Counted from the stretch's first letter, positions 16,274 through 24,704 are shown. The stretch is 27,659 bases of DNA from an uncultured Clostridium sp. (GCA_905199855.1 CAJKHY010000012.1:1-27659); one strand, 5' to 3'. Numbers and translations: made by a program. The notes: a model not told the origin generated them from the letters alone.

Positions 16274-17340
16274 TTACATATTATTATTTTCTAATAACCA
16301 ATCAATAATGTTTTTGTGAATAATGCCATTTCGTGAAAAATCCATTTTATCAAGAGAAAGAACATATCTTGGGTAATTATCATCTATTGCTTTAAATGCT
16401 CCAAATTCTCTTTCTATAACATCATCATTTACAAGCAAATATGCTACTTGGTAATATTCCTTGATATTATCTTTAGTTGCAATAAAATCTACTTCTCCAT
16501 CTTTAGTTTTTCCTATATATACATCATATCCTCTTTGTAAAAGTTCATTATAAACAACGTTTTCAATTGCAAAACTTTTATTTATTTTAAAAGCTTTATT
16601 TTTTATTTGTGCTATTCCTAAATCAGTCATATAATATTTATTCAATGTTTTTAGTATTGCTCTTCCATGTATATCATATCTATATATTTTTCTTATTATT
16701 AAAGCTTTACATAAAGCATCAAGATAAATATATAAAGTTTCCGTAGATATAGATTTTCCTTCAGTTTTTAAAAAATTAATAACATTTTCGGCTGAAAATT
16801 CTCTACCTGTAGTATCAACAATATACTGTAGTAACAAATTAAACAAAATTGTATCTTTTAATCCTAATCTATCAACTACATCTCTTAATATTATTGAATC
16901 AAATACACTATGCAAATAATCTTTTATATTATTTTCATTTTCAAATTGACATCTATTAGGAAGCCCACCCCATTTTACAAAATTCCAAAAAGTTTCTTCA
17001 TCTTTTGGTTTCTTTTTTGAAAGTTCTATAAACTCCTTATACGATAAATGGAAAGATATTAAATAAAACATATCTACCAGACAAAACTGATGATAATTCT
17101 TGAGATAATAATTTACTATTCGAACCAGTAATAAAAATACTTATATTATTAGTTGATGCCCTCAATGAATTTACAACCTCTTCAAAGTTTTCAACTTTTT
17201 GAATTTCATCTAAAAAAATATAATATTTGTTTTTATCTAATAATTGATCTTTTATATATTTGTTAAGCTTTTTATAATCTTTTAATTCTTCATATTCGAT
17301 ATATTCAAAATTTATATAAAGATATGACACCATCAGAGTC
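16274..17340 (-). pseudogene. 3' part of a DUF4143-type AAA ATPase (family B), frameshifted
   Basis: Two frames join into one protein part. The first (to about 17043) reads from IYINFEYIEYEELKDYKKL through a Walker B of the type IFLDEIQ and a sensor region ITGSNSKLLS to VLFNIFPF. The second continues SYKEFIELSKKKPKDEE to the end, with the WGGLP motif, the winged-helix-like middle, and a DUF4143 tail containing GEVDFIATKDN...YYQVAYLL, a PD-(D/E)XK-like arrangement. A single extra A after the CCATTT of FPF (about 17043) breaks the frame. The Walker A portion is missing: the sequence begins in mid-domain at a join with an unrelated ATPase 5' part. This fragment belongs to the same family as the intact gene at 17941-19182. 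It cannot make a functional ATPase. Confidence 0.8.
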
Positions 17341-17758
17341 GCTTGATTCATATAATGACATTATTTCCATTTCCAATTTACATATTCTTCCAGCACCAGA
17401 ATGATCAATTGCATTTTCTTTTTCAGTAGCAGAACCAGTCAATATAAATTTTCCTTTTATCTTATCCTCATCACATTTTCTTCTAATAGAATCCCATATT
17501 GATGGTACTAATTGCCACTCATCAATTAAAAGGGGATATTCTCCATCCAATATTAAATCAGAATCCAATAAAGCAAGATTATATATTTTTTTATCATTAG
17601 AATTAATATATTTAACTGATTTTGTATGATTTAAACTAGTCCATGTTTTACCGCACCATTTTGGTCCAACTATTGAAACCGCTCCAAAAATTTTTAAGTA
17701 TTCACTTATCTTTTTATCAATTAATCTTTCTTTATAACCTTCCTTTTTTTAAATTCAT
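17305..17758 (-). pseudogene. 5' part of a second DUF4143-type AAA ATPase (family A), frameshifted and truncated
   Basis: The ATG at 17756-17758 (ribosome site GGTGAAAGG) starts MNLKK but meets a stop after nine codons. Removing one A from the run of seven restores MNLKK-EGYKERLIDKKI and a continuous domain. It includes Walker A GPKWCGKT, Walker B LLIDEWQ, sensor LTGSATEKEN, and GRICKLEMEIMSLYES, the normal order of COG1373-type ATPases whose C-terminus is DUF4143. The frame then runs into the middle of a different ATPase (family B) and stops at 17305. So the gene lost its C-terminal two thirds by a deletion that joined it to its neighbour. Confidence 0.75.
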
Positions 17759-17828
17759 ATCCTTTCACCTTTAATATAATGATATCATATTTATTTTTTA
17801 AAATCATCAAACCCATATGTTTTTTAAA

Positions 17829-17870
17829 AATATAACCGTACATTTTTTAATATATCAACCGTACATTTTT
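17829..17870 (-). promoter_or_regulatory. Promoter with two copies of an AAAAATGTACGGTT element
   Basis: On the minus strand the element AAAAATGTACGGTT occurs at 17857-17870 and again at 17834-17847, 23 bp apart start to start. A possible promoter is laid over them: TTGATA (17853-17858), an 18-nt spacer containing the second copy, and TATATT (17829-17834). The arrangement suggests an operator. It would have driven the family A ATPase gene, whose ATG is about 70 bp downstream. Confidence 0.5.
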
Positions 17871-17940
17871 AAATTAACATAAACACTAAAATTCCACATA
17901 ATTTGATAAATATAGATATATCCTTTTTATATAAAATTCA

Positions 17941-19182
17941 TTATAAATTTAAACTATTTTTATCAAGCAAAAATTCCTGAATACCTATAACTAATATTCC
18001 TTCTTCAGTTATCCAATGTTTCATAGTATCTTTAACAACAATTATCTTTTTAAAACTATCATTAATATTCATCAGGGGTTTTTCTTCCTGAATAGTTTTT
18101 TCTCTTGTATCTAGGGTTAAAGCTGATTGTACATAATATCTTTTATTACCTAAATTACATACAAAATCTACTTCTAATTGTTTTCTTTGATTACCTTCTC
18201 TAATCTCAACAACACCAACATCTACATTATATCCTCTCAATAATAATTCATTATATATAATATTTTCCATTATATGATTTTCTTCTTGCTGTCTAAAATT
18301 TAATCTAGCATTTCTTAAACCAATGTCTGAAAAATAATATTTCTGTGGTGTTTGTATATATTTTTTACCCTTAACATCATATCTATCAGACTTATTCACA
18401 ATAAATGAATCCTCTATATATTTTATATAAGAATTAACTGTATTAGATGATATTTCCTTCTCACCATTACTAACAAATGTATCATATATCTTTTTAGGGT
18501 TAGTTAAAGAACCCACTGATGATGCAAGAATATTAATGATTGAATCAAGGATATCAACTCTTTGAATATTGTTGCGCTCAATAATATCTTTTATATAAGT
18601 TTGATCAAATAAATCTTTTAAATATTTTGATTTTTCTTCATCGGATTTCTTAGACATTATAAGGGGCAATCCACCATATAAAACATATTCATTCCAAGCA
18701 TCTTGTATATCACCTTTAAATGCTTCAACATATTCAAAGAAAGATAATGGAAATACTCTTATTTCATCACCTCTACCCCTAAATTCAGTAATAATATCTG
18801 ATGATAAAAATTTAGAATTACTACCAGTTACATAAACATCAATATTTCTCTCATATAAAAAGCCATTTAACACAGATTCAAAACCTTCACACATTTGCAC
18901 TTCATCTAGTAATATATAATACATATCTTTATCTTTTATCTGCGATTTAATATACTCATTTAATTCATGTGAATCACGATATTTCTTATTTTCTTCTTTA
19001 TCCAACTCTAATTTTATAATATGATCTACTTTTACACCACTCTCAAGTAAACTATTTTTAAATAATGGATCTAATAAATATGATTTACCACATCTCCTAA
19101 TACCAGTAATTATTTTAATTAAACCATTTTCTTTTCTGTTTATTAATTTGTTTAAATAGATATCTCTTTTAATTTCTTTCAT
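17941..19182 (-). CDS. AAA ATPase with C-terminal DUF4143 domain (COG1373 type)
   Basis: The protein is 413 residues and intact. It has Walker A GIRRCGKS (about 30-37), Walker B YILLDEVQ (about 92-99), sensor 1 VTGSNSKFLS (about 120-129), and FRGRGDEIRVFPLSF, then YGGLPLIM. A helical region follows, and a DUF4143 tail contains QLEVDFVCNLGNKRYYVQSA, which has the D...(E/Q)x layout of PD-(D/E)XK folds. Such proteins are common, often patchily distributed, and of unknown role; suggested links are to mobile elements and DNA metabolism. A longer start at 19194 exists, but GGAGG overlaps that codon and sits five bases before the ATG at 19180-19182, so the latter is chosen. Its promoter lies between two 42-bp repeats. 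It is a solitary gene in an accessory island. Confidence 0.85.
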   Translation of the reverse strand: MKEIKRDIYLNKLINRKENGLIKIITGIRRCGKSYLLDPLFKNSLLESGVKVDHIIKLELDKEENKKYRDSHELNEYIKSQIKDKDMYYILLDEVQMCEGFESVLNGFLYERNIDVYVTGSNSKFLSSDIITEFRGRGDEIRVFPLSFFEYVEAFKGDIQDAWNEYVLYGGLPLIMSKKSDEEKSKYLKDLFDQTYIKDIIERNNIQRVDILDSIINILASSVGSLTNPKKIYDTFVSNGEKEISSNTVNSYIKYIEDSFIVNKSDRYDVKGKKYIQTPQKYYFSDIGLRNARLNFRQQEENHIMENIIYNELLLRGYNVDVGVVEIREGNQRKQLEVDFVCNLGNKRYYVQSALTLDTREKTIQEEKPLMNINDSFKKIIVVKDTMKHWITEEGILVIGIQEFLLDKNSLNL

Positions 19183-19189
19183 ATTGACC

Positions 19190-19231
19190 TCCATTGAGAA
19201 TTTTTGCCGTTTCCGTCACTTTTTCTCAATA
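19190..19231 (-). repeat. 42-bp repeat copy 1 (start-site proximal)
   Basis: This copy matches the one at 19266-19307 in 41 of 42 positions (the difference is at 19211). Its ends form an inverted repeat, ATTGAGAA (19193-19200) with TTCTCAAT (19223-19230), around a core with two ACGG units (minus strand). It begins about where transcription should start and ends against the ribosome site GGAGG of the ATPase gene. Confidence 0.85.
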
Positions 19232-19233
19232 CC

Positions 19234-19262
19234 ATTATACTACTTTTTAATTTTAATTACAA
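19234..19262 (-). promoter_or_regulatory. Promoter of the DUF4143 ATPase gene, bracketed by repeats
   Basis: Minus-strand TTGTAA (19257-19262), a 17-nt spacer and TATAAT (19234-19239). The upstream repeat ends four bases before the -35 and the downstream repeat starts three bases after the -10. This is a layout expected for repression by a protein bound at both sites. Confidence 0.7.
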
Positions 19263-19265
19263 TAG

Positions 19266-19307
19266 TCCATTGAGAATTTTTGCCGTATCCGTCACTTTTT
19301 CTCAATA
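19266..19307 (-). repeat. 42-bp repeat copy 2 (upstream of the promoter)
   Basis: Same sequence as 19190-19231 except position 19287, at a centre-to-centre distance of 76 bp. It should not be transcribed from the promoter between the copies, so its conservation argues for a DNA-level function. Confidence 0.85.
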
Positions 19308-19527
19308 ATAGTATATACCCTTAATATTTAATTATTCACACTTTAATCGTACATATAAAACTAATTGACCTTATATCAAGTTTTATATTTTTAATTAAGC
19401 AATAAATGTTAGTTATAAATCATAATTAATTCTTATTAATAACATAATCCCTATTACCAAAACCATTACCAAAGAATTACAACAGAATAGCAAAAAAGAC
19501 ATAAAACAAATTTTATATTCTTATAAC
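19308..19527. other. Intergenic stretch between the ATPase repeats and dnaE
   Basis: AT-rich, with no open frame worth reporting. Near the dnaE end there is a weak ATAAAA/TTTTAT hairpin (19501-19516) with a U run slightly farther on (19492-19497), a plausible dnaE terminator. A short tandem of ATTACCAAA units lies near 19455-19473. I see nothing else. Confidence 0.4.
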
Positions 19528-22443
19528 CTATTTATTTAAAACCTGCATACTTCTTAAAACTATTTGATATTTATCATATCTTCTTTGAACCAACCCCTTA
19601 ACCAAAACAATATTCCCTTTTATTAACAACTTCTTATACATTTCATATTGATTTTTAAATGCCGTTACCGTTATCTCTCCACTTTCATCAGTAGCAAAAA
19701 CAAAAGCCATAACATCATTATTCTTAGTAACTATCTCATTTACTTTATCAATATATAACTTTATATTCACTAAAGAATCATAATACTTAGGAATATCATT
19801 TATTGAAATATCATTTATATTCTTATAGCTAGAAACCGGATGAGTACTCATATAAAAACCTATAGCTAAATTTTCTTTATCAATTAACTCCAAAGTACTA
19901 TACTCCTCATATTGTTTAATAATAGGTTCTTCAACACTAATAATACTATTTACATCCACCAAATCAGCATAATTATAAATATTATCTAAATTCAAAATTA
20001 ATGTTTTCTTATTATAAAACTCCCTAAAACAACCAGCATATATTAAATTAGTAATAATTTTTTTATTTACTATCTTCTTCATTCTAACAACAAAATCAAT
20101 AAAACTACTAAATTCTTGCTTATTTCTTTCTTTTATTATTTCATTAATAGTAATTACGCCAACATTCTTAATAATTGAAAAAGGTAACACCAACCCCTCA
20201 CTTGATGCCTTGTAATTTTTTTCACTCTTATTTATAAGAGGCATAATAATATTAACACCTTTACTCTTTAATTGTAATAAATAATCCTTTGTTTTTATTT
20301 CACTACCAACAACATTATTAAGTAAGCTTGACATAAAATAACTATAAAAATACGTTTTTAAAAACGCCATCTTATAAGCCACGATAGCATAAGAAACAGA
20401 ATGACTCTTATTAAAACCATAATTAGCAAACTTTAAAATCAATTTATATACCTTCTCACTTACTTCTTCAGTATAACCATTCAAAATAGATTTTTTTATA
20501 AATTTATCCCTCTCACTAAGTAAAATATCTTCATTCTTCTTAGATACAGCTTTTCTTAAAATATCAGCCTCCCCTAAAGAATAATTAGCCATCTTATTAG
20601 CTATTTGCATTATTTGCTCTTGATAAACAATAATTCCATAAGTAGGTTTTAATATCTCTTCTAAAGAAGCATCTATATAATCAATTTTCTCTTTTCCTTC
20701 TTTTCTCTTAATATAACTATCTATATTATCCATAGGACCTGGTCTAAATAAAGCTAATGCAGAGATTAAATCATCTATAGTATCAGGCTTTAATTTTTTC
20801 AAAAAATGCCTCATTCCTTCACTTTCAAACTGAAATATTCCATCAGTATTAGCCGTCTTAAATATTTCCATAACTCTTTTATCATTATCAATAGGAATAT
20901 TGGCAAAAGTTATATTTAAACCTTCATTATTTCTTATATTATTAATAACCTCATCAATAATAGTTAAATTTTTAATACTGAGAAAATCCATTTTAAATAA
21001 GCCTAATTCTTCTAAATATTCTTTAGAATAACCCGTAAGATAATTACCAGTTTCATTTTTATATAAAGGAATAATATTATCGATGGAAGTATTAGCAATA
21101 ACAACCCCAGCCGCATGTACCGTAATATGACGTGGTAATCCTTCTAATTTCATACATATTTTATATAAATTAGCTAACTCTTTACTCTGAAGCATATTTT
21201 TTAGTTTACCATTTTCTAATGAAGTTTTTAAATCATCACCAATTAATTTAGTCATATTATCTATAATTGAAGGATGTATTTTTAAAACTCTAGCCACATC
21301 TCTAATAACTTGTTTAGAAGCAAGAGTATTAAAAGCAATGATAGAAACAACCTTCTTATTACCATATTTTTGCCTAACATAATCTATTACTTCATCTCTT
21401 TTTAAAGCATCAAAGTCCACATCAATATCGGGCATAGTAATTCTTTCTGGATTTAAAAATCTTTCAAATAACAAATTATATTTAATAGGATCAATATCAG
21501 TAATACCAAGCACATAAGAAACTAAACTACCAGCAGCACTTCCACGACCTGGTCCCACTAAAATATTATTTTTCTTAGCATATTTTACATAATCCCAAAC
21601 AACTAAAAAATAATTACAAAATCCCATTTTATTAATAACTTCTAATTCGTAATTTAATCTATTTAAATAAACTTCTTGTACTTCACCATTTAATCTTTTA
21701 TTAAGTCCCTTTCTACATATTTTAGATAAATAATCATAATCATTAATATCATTATCATAACTAGGAAATAAGTTTGGAGTAAAGCCTAGTTCCACATTAC
21801 ACATTAAAGCAATATCTAAAGTATTTTTAATATCTTCCTCATCACTTATTTTTATTACCTCTTCATAACTTAATAAATGCTTCCCCTTATCCTTTTTCAG
21901 TTCATACTCTCCAAGCACCTTACTATCTTTGATCATTTTAGCATAATCTAAATATATGTAATCATTCTCTTCTAAATAACTAACATCATTAATTAGTACT
22001 TTCTTATCATTTATTTTCTCTTTTTCTAAAATATTACTATATCCCATATATTTAATATCATATATATCATAAATAGATTTATCATAATATTTATAAGGCA
22101 TTACTAAAACAAGATTATCCTTGTATTCTTCTAAATCTTTTATATTAATATTTCTTTCTGTGATAATCGTAGATAATTTAATTAAGTTTTTATAGCCTAA
22201 ATCATTTTTAGCATAAAGTATCACCCTATAATTATCTATATCTAAAGTTATTCCAATAATAGGTTTAATATCATTTTTAATACATTCATGATAAAAAGAA
22301 GGAACCCCAAACATGTTATTGTTATCAGTAATGGCTAAATACTTATAATTTAAAGTTTTAGCTTTGTGAACAAGTTTTTTGATATCATTCAAACTTTCTA
22401 ACATTGAATAACTAGTTTTTACTTCTAAAGCTACATATTCCAC
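19528..22443 (-). CDS. dnaE: DNA polymerase III subunit alpha, DnaE type
   Basis: Replicative C-family polymerase, 971 residues, somewhat short for DnaE. Motifs: GPGRGSAAGS (297-306), the catalytic PDIDVDF (338-344), the third catalytic Asp around KMDFLSIKNL, GIIVYQEQIM, and a C-terminal OB fold (about 890-970: VMAFVFATDESGEITVTAF). The N-terminal PHP domain is recognisable but its metal ligands are gone: the usual HxHxxYS reads EVKTSYS and the usual TDHGNM reads TDNNNM. It should therefore have no PHP exonuclease activity, and proofreading must come from elsewhere (PolC or a separate exonuclease). The start codon is GTG at 22441-22443 with GGAAGGTGA upstream. An AT-rich promoter probably overlaps the preceding terminator (a TATAAT lies about 20 bp upstream). 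It is a single-gene unit. Confidence 0.93.
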   Translation of the reverse strand: MEYVALEVKTSYSMLESLNDIKKLVHKAKTLNYKYLAITDNNNMFGVPSFYHECIKNDIKPIIGITLDIDNYRVILYAKNDLGYKNLIKLSTIITERNINIKDLEEYKDNLVLVMPYKYYDKSIYDIYDIKYMGYSNILEKEKINDKKVLINDVSYLEENDYIYLDYAKMIKDSKVLGEYELKKDKGKHLLSYEEVIKISDEEDIKNTLDIALMCNVELGFTPNLFPSYDNDINDYDYLSKICRKGLNKRLNGEVQEVYLNRLNYELEVINKMGFCNYFLVVWDYVKYAKKNNILVGPGRGSAAGSLVSYVLGITDIDPIKYNLLFERFLNPERITMPDIDVDFDALKRDEVIDYVRQKYGNKKVVSIIAFNTLASKQVIRDVARVLKIHPSIIDNMTKLIGDDLKTSLENGKLKNMLQSKELANLYKICMKLEGLPRHITVHAAGVVIANTSIDNIIPLYKNETGNYLTGYSKEYLEELGLFKMDFLSIKNLTIIDEVINNIRNNEGLNITFANIPIDNDKRVMEIFKTANTDGIFQFESEGMRHFLKKLKPDTIDDLISALALFRPGPMDNIDSYIKRKEGKEKIDYIDASLEEILKPTYGIIVYQEQIMQIANKMANYSLGEADILRKAVSKKNEDILLSERDKFIKKSILNGYTEEVSEKVYKLILKFANYGFNKSHSVSYAIVAYKMAFLKTYFYSYFMSSLLNNVVGSEIKTKDYLLQLKSKGVNIIMPLINKSEKNYKASSEGLVLPFSIIKNVGVITINEIIKERNKQEFSSFIDFVVRMKKIVNKKIITNLIYAGCFREFYNKKTLILNLDNIYNYADLVDVNSIISVEEPIIKQYEEYSTLELIDKENLAIGFYMSTHPVSSYKNINDISINDIPKYYDSLVNIKLYIDKVNEIVTKNNDVMAFVFATDESGEITVTAFKNQYEMYKKLLIKGNIVLVKGLVQRRYDKYQIVLRSMQVLNK

Positions 22444-22478
22444 ATTATCACCTTCCTTTTTTATTATATAATAATTTT

Positions 22479-22507
22479 TAAAAAAAAGCCATGTAATAAT
22501 ACATAAC
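22479..22507 (-). terminator. Intrinsic terminator downstream of the superoxide dismutase gene
   Basis: On the minus strand GTTATGTA pairs with TACATGGC (8 bp, two G-U pairs) across a TTAT loop, followed by eight or nine U's. It separates sodA from dnaE. Confidence 0.65.
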
Positions 22508-22604
22508 TTTATTGCTTTGCTTTTCCTATAATAATTTTAATTTTTAAGTTTTACATAACTAATTAGATTATAACTATAAATTAAATATATTTTTTTTAAT
22601 TATA

Positions 22605-23210
22605 CTAAACTATTTTATCATATATTAAACTAGCATTAGTAAAATCCGCAATGTTTTTAAAATTATCAATATATCTACCACGCTCATTTAAATAATTTAA
22701 GTAATATGCATGTTCCCAAAGGTCAATATTAAATAATGGTATATAGCCATGTAAAACGGGCATATCTTGATTAGATAAATTAATTATATCCAAATTTTTA
22801 TCATTTTTTAAAACTAAAAATGTATAACCTGAACCCTTAAACTTAAGTCCCATTTCTTTAAATTGATTCCAAAAATTATCAAAATTGCCATATTGACTAT
22901 CTATTTTATTTTTTAATTTCCCATTAGGTAAATAATTATTTTGACTAATACCTTTCCAGTATAATTCATGATTAATTACCCCCCCTAAATTAAATAATAT
23001 ATTTTCTTTATCATCATCAGGAAATTCATTAATATGATATATCAATTCATCTATATCATAATTATAATTAAAATTATTCTTATTTAATAAGTTATTTAAA
23101 TTATTTAAATATGTTTGCTCGTGCTTATGGTAATGTACGCCCATCGTATGAGTATCAATAAATGGTTCAAAATCTTGATACATATGTGCTAGTTTAGGTA
23201 ATTTATACAT
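22605..23210 (-). CDS. sodA: Superoxide dismutase, Fe/Mn family
   Basis: The enzyme dismutes superoxide in the cytoplasm. The 201 residues match the family length. All four metal ligands are present: His26 (in GVHYHKH), His81 (in VINHELYW), Asp163 and His167 (in NIDLWEHAYYLNY). The GSGYTFLV segment is also in place. Several positions differ from common sequences, for example a loop PVLHGYIPLFNID instead of the shorter PLLGID, so it is a divergent member; Fe or Mn preference cannot be told. There is no signal peptide. The ribosome site is GGGGGG, seven bases before the ATG. It is the only oxidative-stress gene seen in the window and suggests some exposure to oxygen. Confidence 0.9.
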   Translation of the reverse strand: MYKLPKLAHMYQDFEPFIDTHTMGVHYHKHEQTYLNNLNNLLNKNNFNYNYDIDELIYHINEFPDDDKENILFNLGGVINHELYWKGISQNNYLPNGKLKNKIDSQYGNFDNFWNQFKEMGLKFKGSGYTFLVLKNDKNLDIINLSNQDMPVLHGYIPLFNIDLWEHAYYLNYLNERGRYIDNFKNIADFTNASLIYDKIV

Positions 23211-23272
23211 AGTATTCCCCCCACATAATCTTATGAATAAAATATAACTTTGTTACCAAAATATAAAAAAAA

Positions 23273-23346
23273 TGGTGCCGATTGACGAAATTGAATCGTC
23301 CTCTAAAGCTTACCATGCTTTTGTTTTACCACTAAACTAAATCGGC
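23273..23346 (-). tRNA. tRNA-Thr (anticodon GGU)
   Basis: On the minus strand a full cloverleaf can be drawn: acceptor GCCGATT/AATCGGC, D arm GTTT-AGTGGTA-AAAC, anticodon stem AAAGC/GCTTT with loop ATGGTAA (anticodon GGT, threonine ACC/ACU), and T arm GACGA-TTCAATT-TCGTC. A discriminator A and encoded CCA complete it. A run of seven or more U's follows immediately. It starts 11 bp after the uppP stop codon and probably shares that transcript. Confidence 0.93.
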
Positions 23347-23357
23347 ATAGAAACTAA

Positions 23358-24173
23358 TTAAGAAATAATTAGCTTGATAATAACAAATAATGCTAAGACA
23401 ACACGATATATTGCAAATATACTAAAATCATGTTTTTTAACATAATTAAGTAAGAACTTAATACATATTATACCAGTTATTGATGCAATTGCAATACCTA
23501 AAATAACTTCTTTTGTAAACATTAAGTCTTTAACATTTAATACTGTCGCACCAAAGATAATAGGAGTAGATAATAAAAATGTAAATTTTGCCACAGCTTC
23601 TCTCGATACACCAAAAAGTCTTCCTGTTAAAATAGTAATTCCACTTCTTGAAAATCCTGGTATTACAGCTAATGCCTGACTTAAACCAATTAAGAATGTT
23701 TGTTTAAAAGTCATATTTTCATAAGTCGTTTCTTTTTTATAATGTTTAGAGGCCCACATATCACCTACATATATTAAAACTCCTACAATCGCTAAGCATA
23801 AAGCAATAAGTAAAATATTCTTTCTTAAGACTTTTTCAATAACACCTTCAAATAGATATCCTATCAGAGCACCAGGAATTGTCGCACATACCAAATACCA
23901 AAACATTTTATTTTCAAAACTATTCTTGTGTTTAAAAACTTTATTAAATGCTCCTTTAAAAAGATTTAACCAGTCTCTCCAAAAAACAACAATTACTGAA
24001 ATTAAAGTTCCAAAGTGTAATGCCACATCAAAAGCCAACTTCGCTTTTGTAGACATACTAAGTGAAAAATTAAAAAGAAATGGTATTAAAATTAAGTGAG
24101 CTGAAGAAGATACTGGTAAAAACTCACCAATACCTTGGATAATTCCTAATATAATAGTTTCAAGTAAACTCAT
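23358..24173 (-). CDS. uppP: Undecaprenyl-diphosphatase (BacA/UppP)
   Basis: The enzyme recycles the lipid carrier for cell-wall synthesis by removing a phosphate from undecaprenyl diphosphate. The protein is 271 residues, polytopic, with the two active-site segments: QGIGEFLPVSSSAHLIL (about 13-29) and PGFSRSGITI (about 172-181), including the paired Glu/Ser and Arg/Ser residues. The length is typical. The ATG at 24171-24173 has GAGGG before it. It lies 23 bp after the FMN-binding lipoprotein gene and 11 bp before the tRNA-Thr, so one transcript from the promoter at 24676-24704 may cover all three. Confidence 0.93.
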   Translation of the reverse strand: MSLLETIILGIIQGIGEFLPVSSSAHLILIPFLFNFSLSMSTKAKLAFDVALHFGTLISVIVVFWRDWLNLFKGAFNKVFKHKNSFENKMFWYLVCATIPGALIGYLFEGVIEKVLRKNILLIALCLAIVGVLIYVGDMWASKHYKKETTYENMTFKQTFLIGLSQALAVIPGFSRSGITILTGRLFGVSREAVAKFTFLLSTPIIFGATVLNVKDLMFTKEVILGIAIASITGIICIKFLLNYVKKHDFSIFAIYRVVLALFVIIKLIIS

Positions 24174-24196
24174 GTATAATAACCCTCTTTTCTATA

Positions 24197-24652
24197 TTAC
24201 TTCTTTGCTTTTTCTAATGTTTTTTCTAGGGCTCTATATAAACCATCAATACTAATGGTGCATCCTGTAACAGAATCAGTAGTTTTATTTTCATTTAACT
24301 TAATAAAATCAATACCTTGATTATTTACAACAGCTTTTTCCAATGCTTCTACTTGCTCGTACCATTCTGCACCGCCTTCAATTTTTCCCATATTTGAAGA
24401 TACACCTTTCATACCATAAGCATTACCTAAAGTTTTTTTCGTCGTTTGTACACCCTCACTAGTAGTATATGTACTATCTAAGTAAACATTAGAAATTTTT
24501 CCGTTTTTATCTACTTCGATCTTTGCAGTTACTTTATTATTTTGACCATTATATTCTTCCATAACATAGTCTTCATAAACTCCTTCTTTATATTTAACAC
24601 CACATCCTGTCAACATTAAAACCACGATTAAACATAATAAAATTTTCTTCAT
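24197..24652 (-). CDS. FMN-binding-domain lipoprotein (PplA-like)
   Basis: The protein is 151 residues. A lipoprotein signal (MKKILLCLIVVLMLTGC) places the mature Cys18 on the outer membrane face. The rest is one FMN-binding domain: KVTAKIEVDKNGKISNV, then a long middle with AEWYEQVEALEKAVV, and the attachment segment DSVTGCTIS near residues 126-134. ApbE-type transferases attach FMN to the second Thr of a [S/T]GA[T/S] motif; here the Ala is Cys, so TGCT. Listeria PplA has two such domains, this protein only one. ApbE is encoded upstream in the same cluster. It has its own promoter. Confidence 0.82.
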   Translation of the reverse strand: MKKILLCLIVVLMLTGCGVKYKEGVYEDYVMEEYNGQNNKVTAKIEVDKNGKISNVYLDSTYTTSEGVQTTKKTLGNAYGMKGVSSNMGKIEGGAEWYEQVEALEKAVVNNQGIDFIKLNENKTTDSVTGCTISIDGLYRALEKTLEKAKK

Positions 24653-24675
24653 TTTTATCTTACCTTTCTAAATTA

Positions 24676-24704
24676 ATTATAAAATATTTTCTGTGAATAT
24701 TCAA
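24676..24704 (-). promoter_or_regulatory. Promoter of the FMN-binding lipoprotein gene
   Basis: Minus-strand TTGAAT (24699-24704), 17-nt spacer, TATAAT (24676-24681), followed by AGAAAGGTAAGA before the ATG at 24650-24652. It allows expression apart from the apbE promoter. Confidence 0.7.

Noticed and set aside
19190..19307. A two-repeat CRISPR remnant
   Set aside because: Only two copies with a 34-bp interval that is a well-formed promoter. No cas genes or further repeats are present; the operator reading explains more.
23273..23346. tRNA-Gly
   Set aside because: The D arm resembles glycine tRNAs, but the seven-base anticodon loop ATGGTAA reads GGT, a threonine anticodon, and the acceptor stem resembles tRNA-Thr.
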